From Molossus alvarezi (taxonomy: Eukaryota > Chordata > Mammalia > Chiroptera > Molossidae): a DNA stretch of 64,000 nucleotides. Under the pieces are notes generated by a model, which had not been told where the DNA came from, made no database searches, and saw only the letters and a list, made by a program, of their open reading frames with translations. Numbering within the stretch: position 1 is the first letter of the stretch; every line of letters begins with the position of its first letter. The stretch lies in assembly GCA_037176705.1 (NCBI GenBank), contig CM073885.1:162616290-162680289 (forward strand). Direction: 5' to 3'. A program made the translations under genes and the position numbers. Of the stretch, positions 57,125 through 64,000 are shown one piece after another.

Positions 57125-57725
57125 CCTCCCACTCTATCTGAACAAAAAACAAAAAAATGTCCTTGGGTGAGGATAAATTTTTTTTTAAAAGATGGTGTTT
57201 AATTTACAAATATTTGTCAGTTCTTATTTTTTTCTAGGATTGATTTCTAAATTAGTTTTGTTGTGAACAACTTATGCATATGATTTTAATATGTCAATAT
57301 GTGTTTTAATGTCCAGTTTATGTTCTTTCTTTGTGAAAGTTTCATGTGAACTTGAGTTAATGTATTTTATGCTACTATTGAGAGTGTTGTTTGTAAATAT
57401 TAATTAGGTCTAATATTTTTGTGTTGTTCACTCTTCTATAGTCTTGTTACTTCCCTATTACTGAAAGGGAGTGTTAAATTTTTAAATATAATTTGGATTC
57501 ATCTGTTTTTCCTTTCAGTTTTGTCATTTTTAAAACTTATTTTGAAGATGTCTTATTGGTTGCATATGCATTTACAATTGTTAGGGATTCTTACCGAATT
57601 AACCCTTTATAAAATGTCTCTTTTTATCCTAATAGTATTTCTTTTTAAAGTCTACTTTTCTAATATTTTAGTCACTCTTCTTAGGTTTATAACAATCTTA
57701 TAGTAATGTGTATCTTTTTATTTTA
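56570..57725 (-). mobile_element. Ancient L1 ORF2 relic (endonuclease/linker), split by a SINE
   Basis: The parts 56570-56870 and 57202-57725 read, antisense, like the linker and endonuclease of an old L1. Examples are TGTGAACTTGAGTTAATGTA near 57345 (the 'cacttgag' segment), GGTTGCATATGCATTTACAA near 57557 and GTCACTCTTCTTAGGTTTAT near 57670. SINE S14 lies between them. L1-D apparently inserted beside or into it. Confidence 0.55.
56910..57186 (+). mobile_element. VES-type bat SINE (S14) with expanded CT run
   Basis: Complete SINE, head GCCCTGGCCAGTTTGGCTCA, CT microsatellite at about 57071-57122, tail AATGTCCTTGGGTGAGGATA. The 15-base duplication AAAAG(G/A)TGGT(A/G)TTTA at 56895-56909 and 57187-57201 has two mismatches. 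Confidence 0.93.
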
Positions 57726-57864
57726 TTTTACCTTATTTAACTTTCAAGTTAAAGTTTTTTCTTTCTTGAAAGCATTTAGTTGGTTTTTCTTTTTCAATCT
57801 ACTCAAACCATTTTGGAATTTTAGTTAAAGTGTCAACAATTTACATTCAAATAATATCAATATT

Positions 57865-58000
57865 TAAGTCTATCAATATTTTTATTGAATTTATTAGATA
57901 ACATTGGTTAATAAAATTATATAGGTTTCAGGTATACAATTATATGATACATTATCTTATCTATATATTTTATTGTATGTTTACCACTCCCAGTCAAGTT
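57865..58000 (-). mobile_element. Probable L1 3'UTR-type relic
   Basis: ATTTTTATTGAATTTATTAG, then AACATTGGTTAATAAAATTA and TATAGGTTTCAGGTATACAA, a sequence I know as a recurrent L1 3'-end type in Laurasiatherian genomes. Orientation is inferred from that memory. Moderate divergence. Confidence 0.45.
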
Positions 58001-58389
58001 ACTTGCCAGAGGGTAGGGGGTGTCAGGGAAGGTAGAAAAGGGAAAAGGAGGAATGAACTTATCAATTTTTTATTTGTTCTTTATTTTTTGAACTATTCTT
58101 TGTTTCTTTCCTATTATCTTAATTTCTTTTCTTTTGGGAGCGGGTGGTAATAACTGAGTTGGTTCATAATCCCATTCTATGTCTAATAGTGGTTTATTAG
58201 CAAGAAAATTTAACTTACCAGTCTACCTTTAAGCAATATTATTTTACTTTGTATATAATAAAATATATGTACAATAGGATATTTTCATTTCTCCACTTCT
58301 GTCTTCATACTATATTTCGCATATATTTTACTTCTCTATATTATACTCTAGCATACTTTTTATATAGTTTTTGAGTGTGTATGTGTTTT
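58001..58389. other. Unassigned AT-rich sequence
   Basis: Nothing recognised apart from a short G/A-rich patch at 58010-58050. Confidence 0.45.
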
Positions 58390-58661
58390 TATTTTTATTT
58401 TTTTTAATTTATTTTCTTTAATTTTTTCTTTATTTTTTTGTTACAGATATTTTACCTTTTTTACCCCATTGGCACCCCCCTCCGCACCCCACCCCTGCCC
58501 CGTCCCAGGCTTAGTTGTCCATGTCCATTGGTCACGCATACATGCATATAAGTTCTGTGGTTTATCTCTTCCCAACCCCCAACCCCTCTTCTGAGGGATA
58601 TCAGTCTGTACCCTACTTCCATGTTTCAGGGTCTACTGTATTCCTCAGACTGTTATGTTCA

Positions 58662-61600
58662 TTATATTCCATATATAAGTGAGATCATGTGGTATTTGTC
58701 TTTTTCTGCTTGGCTTATTTCACTTAGGATAATACTTTCCAGGTCCCTCCATGTCGTCTCAAATGATAAGAGATCTTTCTTTCTAACCGCTGCATAGTAC
58801 TCCATTGTGTATATGTACCATGGCTTTTTTATCTATTCGTCTACTGATGGACACTTGGGCTGTTTCCAGATCTTAGCGATTGTAAATAGTGCTGCTATGA
58901 ACATGGAGGTACAAATATTCTTCCTGATTGGTGTTTCAGGCTTCTTAGGGTATATTCCTAGAAGTGGGATCACTAGGTAAATGGAAGTTCAATTTTTAAT
59001 TTTTTGAGGTAACACCATATTGTTTTCCACAGCGGCTGCACCAGTCTGCATTCCCACCAGCAGTGTATTAGAGTCCCCTTTTCTCCACACCATCGCCAAC
59101 ACTTGTTGTTTGATGATTTGTTGATGGGGGCCATTCTGACAGGTGTGAGGTGATACGTCATTGTTGTTTAAATTTGTATCTCTCTGATGATTAGTGATGT
59201 TGAGCATTTCTTCATATGTCTCTTGGCCATTTGTATGTCCTGTTTGGAGAGGTGTCTGTTCAGCTCCTCTGCCCATTTTTTAATTGGGTTCTTTGTCTTC
59301 CTTTTGTTGAGTTGTATGCGCACTCTATATATATTGGAAATTAACCCCTTATCTGATAGATCATTGGCAATGATGTTCTCCCATACAGTGGGTTGCCTTT
59401 CCATTTTGATGATTGTTTCTTTTGCTGTACAGAAGCTTTTTAGTTTGATGTAGTCCCCTGTGTTCATTTTGTCCTTTGTTTCTGTTGCCTTAGGTGATGT
59501 ATCAGTGAAAATTCTGCTGCGTATGATGTCTGAAATTTTGTTGCCTACATTTTCTTCTAGAATTTTTATGGATTCACAGGGCACATTTAAGTCCTTTATC
59601 CATCTTGAGGTTATTTTTGTATGTGGTGTAAGTTCATGGTCTAGTTTCATTTTTTTTTTTGTATGTAGCTGTCCAATTTTCCCAACACCATTTGTTAAAG
59701 AGGCTGTCTTTACTCCACTGTATGCTCTTGCCACCTTTGTCAAATATTAATTGAGCGTATTGCCTTGGGTCCATTTCTGGGTTTTCAGTTCTGTTCCACT
59801 GGTCTATCTGCCTGTTCTTGTGCCAGTACCAGGCTGTTTTGGTGACAGTCGCTTTGTAGTATAACCTGATATCTGGTATTGTGATCCCACCTACTTTGTT
59901 CTTCTATTTCAAGATTGCTATGGCTATTCGGGGTCTTTTATGGTTCCATATGAACTTTTGAAGTATTTTTTCTAGTTCTATGAAATATGTCATTGGTATT
60001 TTGATGGGGATTGCATTGAATCTATAGATTGCTTTGGGTAGTATAGACATTTTAATGATGTTAATTCTTCCAATCCATGAACAGGGTATGTGCTTTCACC
60101 TTTTTATATCTTCCTCTATTTCTTTTTTCAATGACCTGTAGTTTTCTGCAAATAGGTCCTTTACTTCTTTTGTTAAGTTTATTCCTAGGTATCTTAATTT
60201 TTTTGGCGCAATGGTAAATGGGATTGTTTTTTCAGTTTCTCTTTCTGTGTACAAGAATGTCATTGGTGTACAAGAATGTCGTTGATTTCTTGATGTTAAT
60301 TTTGTATCCTGCTACTTTGCCAAATTCATTTATTAAGTCTAGTAGATTTTTGATGGAGTCTTTAGGGTTTTCTATGTATAATATCATGTCATTTGCAAAT
60401 AATGACAGTTTCACTTCCTCCTTTCCAATTTGGATCCCTTTTATTTTTTCTTCCTGTCTGATTGCTGTGGCTACGACTTCCAGTACAATGTTAAATAAGA
60501 GTGGAGAAAGTGGACATTCCTGTCTTGTTCCTGTTCTTAATGGAAATGTTTTTAGTTTCTGTCCATTGAGTATGATGTTGGCTGTAGGTCTTTCATATAT
60601 GACCTTTATTATGTCAAGATATGATCCCTCTATTCCCACAGTGCTGAGCATTTTTATCAGAAATGGATGCTGGATTTTGTCGAATGTTTTTTTTAGCATC
60701 TATTGATATGATCATGTGGTTTTTATTCTTCATTTTGTTTATGTGGTGTATCACATTTATTGATTTGCGAATATTGTACCAGCCTTGCATCCCTGGAATG
60801 AATCCCCCTTCGTCATGGTGAATAATTTTTTTGATGTATTTCTGGATCTGATTTGCTAATATTTTGTTCAGGATTTTGGCATCTATGTTCATCAGGGATA
60901 TTGGCCTGTAGTTTTCTTTCTTCATAGTGTCTTTTTCTGATTTTGGAATTAGAATTATGTTTGCCTCATAGAACGTTTTGGAAGTCTTCCTTCTTCTTGA
61001 ATTTTTTGAAATAGTTTGAGGAGAATGGGTGTTAGTTCTTTTTTGAATGTTCACTAAAACTCCCCCGTGAAGCCATCTGGGCCTGGGCTTTTGTTTACTG
61101 GGAGAGTCTTGATTACCTCTTCAAATTCCTTAGTTGTTATTGGCCTGTTCCAGTTTTCTATCTCTTCCGGATCCAGTTTTGGGAGACTGTGTGTTTCTAG
61201 CAATTTGTCCATTTCCCTTAGATTGTCGAATTTGTTGCCATATTGTTGTTCATAGTAGTTGTTAATGATCTTTTGTATTTCCGTGGTGTTGGTTGTTACT
61301 TCTCCTCTTTCCTTTCTGATTTTGTGTATTTGGGTTCTCTCTCTTTGTTTCTTGGTGAGTCTAGCTAAGGGTCCATCAATCTTGTTTATCTTTTCGAAAA
61401 AACAGCTCTTTGTTTCATTGATCCTTTGAATTTTTTTTTGGTCTCTATGTCATTTATTTCTGCTCTGATCTTTACTATTTCCTTCCTTCTACTTGCTCTG
61501 GGGTTTTCTTTTTGTTTGCTTTCTAATTCTTTAAGTTGTAAGGTTAGACAGTCAATTAGAAATTTTTCTTGTTTTTTGAGGTAGGGCTGTAGTGCTATGA

Positions 61601-62496
61601 ACTTCCCTCTCAGAACTGCTTTCGCTGCATGCTATAGATTTTGTGTTGTTGTGTCTTCATTTTCATTGGTTTCCAGGAAGTTTTTAATTTCTTCCTTGAT
61701 CTCCTCGGTGACCCATTCATTGTTTAATAACATGCTATTTAGCCTCCATGTGTTGAAATGTCTTTGCATGTTCTCGTTGCAATTGATTTCTAGTTTCATG
61801 CCATTGTGATCTGAGAAGATCCTTGATATGATTTCAATCTTCTTGAACTTGTAGAGATTTAGTTTGTGTCCTATCATGTGGTCTATCTTTGAGAATGTCC
61901 CATGTGCACTTGAGAAGAATGTGTATTCTGTAGTTTTGGGGTGTAATTCTCTGTAGATATCTATTAAATCCATTTGGTCTAGTGCTTCATTTAGAGTCTC
62001 TGTTTCCTTGCTAATTTTTTGCCTAGAGGATCTATCCAGTGCTGTCAACGGGGTGTTGAAGTCCCCTGCTATGATTGTATTGTTGTCGATTTCTCCTTGG
62101 AAGTCCTCCAAAAGATTTTTAATATATTTTGGTGCTCCTATATTGGGTGCATATATGTTTATCTAGGTTATACCTTCCTGTTGGATAGATCCTTTCAATA
62201 TTATGCAGTGGCCTTCTTTGTCTCTAGTTATGGTCTTCATTTTGAAATCTATTTTATCAGATATAAGAATTGCTACCCCAGCTTTTTTTTTTTTGCTTTC
62301 TATTTGCTTGGAAAATTTTTTTCCATCCCTTCACTTTCAATCTATGTGAGTCTTTTGTTGTAAGGTGGGTCTCTTGTCAACAACATATAGATGAGTCATG
62401 CTTTCTTATCCAATCAGCTACTCTGTGTCTTTGTATGGGAGCATTCAATCCATTTACATTTAAGGTGATTATTGATATGTATTTATTTATTGCCAT
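58662..62496 (-). pseudogene. L1-E ORF2 with mutated catalytic box
   Basis: The start is inferred at 62496. Endonuclease segments lie at 61632-62111 ([39 protein letters not shown]). RT frames are at 60614-61054 and 60232-60699. The latter has [12 protein letters not shown] in place of the usual RQGCPLSP and FAND in place of FADD, so a catalytic aspartate is lost. C-terminal region at 59168-59743 (191 residues, [17 protein letters not shown]). Frame breaks separate all of these. Confidence 0.88.
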
Positions 62497-62589
62497 TTTT
62501 GTTTAGTGTGGTTCTATTTTTCTTCCCAGTTCTATTGCTAATTACAGCAGTCCTTTTAACATTTCTTGCAGTGCTGGTTCGGTGCTAAT

Positions 62590-63404
62590 GTATTCCCTTA
62601 ACCTTTTTTTGTCTTGGAAGCTCTTTATTTGACCTATTTTGAATGATAGCCTTGCTGAGTAGAGTAGTCTTGAATACAGTTTCTTGTTTTTCATGACTTT
62701 GATTACTTCATGCCATTCCCCTCTGGCCTGTAGTGTTTCTTGTGAGAAGTCAGCTGAGAGCCTTATGGGGTTTCCTTGCTGCTTTTAGGATTCTCTCTTT
62801 GTCTTTAATTTTTGGCAGTTTGATTACTATGTGTCTTGGTGTGGGCCTGTTTGGGTTCTTCTTACTTGGGACTCTCTGTGTTTCTTGAACTTGAATGCCT
62901 TCTTCCTTCACCAAATTAGGGAAGTTTTCTGTCACTATTTTTTTAAAATATATTCTGTATCCCTTGCTCATTTTCTTCTTTAGGGACTCCTATGATGCGA
63001 ATATTATTACGTTTCCAGTTGTCCCATAGTTCTCTTAAGCTGTCTTCCTGTTTTTTAACAGTTTTTTTCTTTTGTTTTTCTGATTGGTTGATTTTTTCTA
63101 CCCTGTCTTCTGATTCACTGATCCGGTCCTCAGCTTCCTCTACTCTGCTTTTTAAACCTTCCAATGTGTTTTTCATTTCTGATATGTAATTTTTTATCTC
63201 TTCTTGATGGTTTTTATTTTCCAATTGGCGTATTTTCAGTGTCTCTATGTCCTTACTCATGCTGTTCAGCTTCCTCAAGATCATGGCTCTGAATTCTAGC
63301 TCTGTTAACATGCCTAATTGTTCCACATTGATCTCATCTTCAGTGGAGATGTCTTGCTCTTTCATTTGGCTTCTGTTTTTGTGTTTCATCAATTTGGATA
63401 TCAC
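62590..63404 (-). pseudogene. L1-E ORF1, mostly open N-terminal half, frameshifted later
   Basis: Starts at 63404 with MISKLMKHKNRSQMKEQDIS and stays open for 153 residues to 62943. It covers the coiled coil and the entry to the RRM (NNIRIIGVPKEENEQG). The next part (VTENFPNLVKEEGIQVQE, TPRHIVIKLPK) reads at 62750-62971 in another frame. A small deletion near 62780 removes part of the segment before the C-terminal domain. Confidence 0.87.
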
Positions 63405-64000
63405 TGTGGGCTTTGGAGCCTGTCACGTTTTCCCTGTGGGTGTTGGTGTTCTGCTGTTTGTGGCTCCCTCTCCTGTGTTTAGATGAGCGAGGGAGGACCC
63501 ATGTTAAACACCACTGTCAAGTCTTACTTTCCTGGTTAAATTTGCCAGCCCAGGAAAGGTACTGTTATCCTCTAGCTTTTTGCCTGCAGGCTAGCAGTCG
63601 AGGTTACTTGATGATTTTGGGGATGTCAGTTGATTGAAAAACTCCCTCAGGTGCTCAGTACAAGGGGATTTCATGAGGGTGTGGCAGATGCTGGTTGTTA
63701 ATGAGCTTTAATTAGCACTTCAATGGCCCACAGGGTGGGGTTGGATCTCCGAGGGAGGGGCTGCTGCCTCTCTCAGAGCCCTGGGAAGGAGCAATGTGGC
63801 CACTGTCCTGAGTGGCTGCACTCAGCCAAAGCTCTGAGCGCCCTCCAAACCCCGAGTGTCCCGACACAGTTCCAGTCCTGTCTGCCCTCCCTCCGCCGGA
63901 GCCCAAGGTGAGTGGCTGTGGCTGTTTTAACCTCTGTCCCGGCTCTGTGCTGTGCAGCCGCTTGGGAGTGTAACCCGAGGTTGCCACTCCCAGCTAAGGC
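63405..64000 (-). promoter_or_regulatory. L1-E 5'UTR, incomplete
   Basis: Proximal L1 5'UTR, collinear with L1-C 48938-49540. The last bases (CACTCCCAGCTAAGGC, 63985-64000) are the first unit of the minisatellite seen in L1-C, so its copy number here lies outside the window. Confidence 0.75.

Larger units (their letters stand above)
58390..64000 (-). mobile_element. L1-E: LINE-1 cut by the right window edge
   Basis: 3'UTR from about 58390 (TTGTTACAGATATTTTACC), ORF2 62496-58662, ORF1 63404 to about 62590, then at least 596 bases of 5'UTR. It is uninterrupted by other insertions and closely related to L1-C. The left end lies beside an older L1 3'-type relic. Both ORFs carry disabling changes. 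Confidence 0.9.

Overview
The window is non-coding mammalian DNA, almost certainly from an echolocating bat. The call rests on 14 copies of a tRNA-derived SINE of the bat VES type (head CCCTGGCCGGTTTGGCTCAG, CT-rich body, A-rich tail) and on one family of young LINE-1 elements found in many states of decay. I recognise no host protein-coding gene, functional tRNA, rRNA, CRISPR array or bacterial feature. Nearly all long reading frames are L1 ORF1/ORF2 pieces or their antisense shadows. Repeat family names are recalled, not searched.

Layout. 1-1.4 kb: a 5'-truncated L1 leaving the left edge. 1.4-11.1 kb: AT-rich background with an ancient L1 3' end, an L2 relic, an old L1 broken up by younger insertions, and SINEs. 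11.1-24 kb: a nested stack. An ancient ORF1-type relic holds an MLT1 LTR. Beside it lies L1-A, which is split by the full-length L1-B. L1-B in turn carries a VES SINE in its 5'UTR and, inside its endonuclease region, a 2.2-kb half-LINE (HAL1 type) with an uninterrupted ORF1 of 306 residues. 24-43.4 kb: mostly unassigned sequence with SINEs, microsatellites, MIR/L2 relics, a palindromic MITE, an ancient plus-strand L1 and a probable Tigger relic. 43.9-56.6 kb: two full-length-type L1s, C and D, directly head to tail on the minus strand. 58.4-64 kb: L1-E, running off the right edge in its 5'UTR.

How the parts relate. Autonomous L1 encodes an RNA-binding chaperone (ORF1p) and an endonuclease/reverse transcriptase (ORF2p). 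VES SINEs and the half-LINE have no ORF2 and presumably borrow it; many insertions still show target-site duplications. L1-A, L1-D and L1-E have lost the RT catalytic FADD box, while L1-B and L1-C keep it but carry frameshifts. The only undamaged retrotransposon protein is ORF1p of the half-LINE, which is the main finding. All the young L1s and the half-LINE lie on the minus strand.
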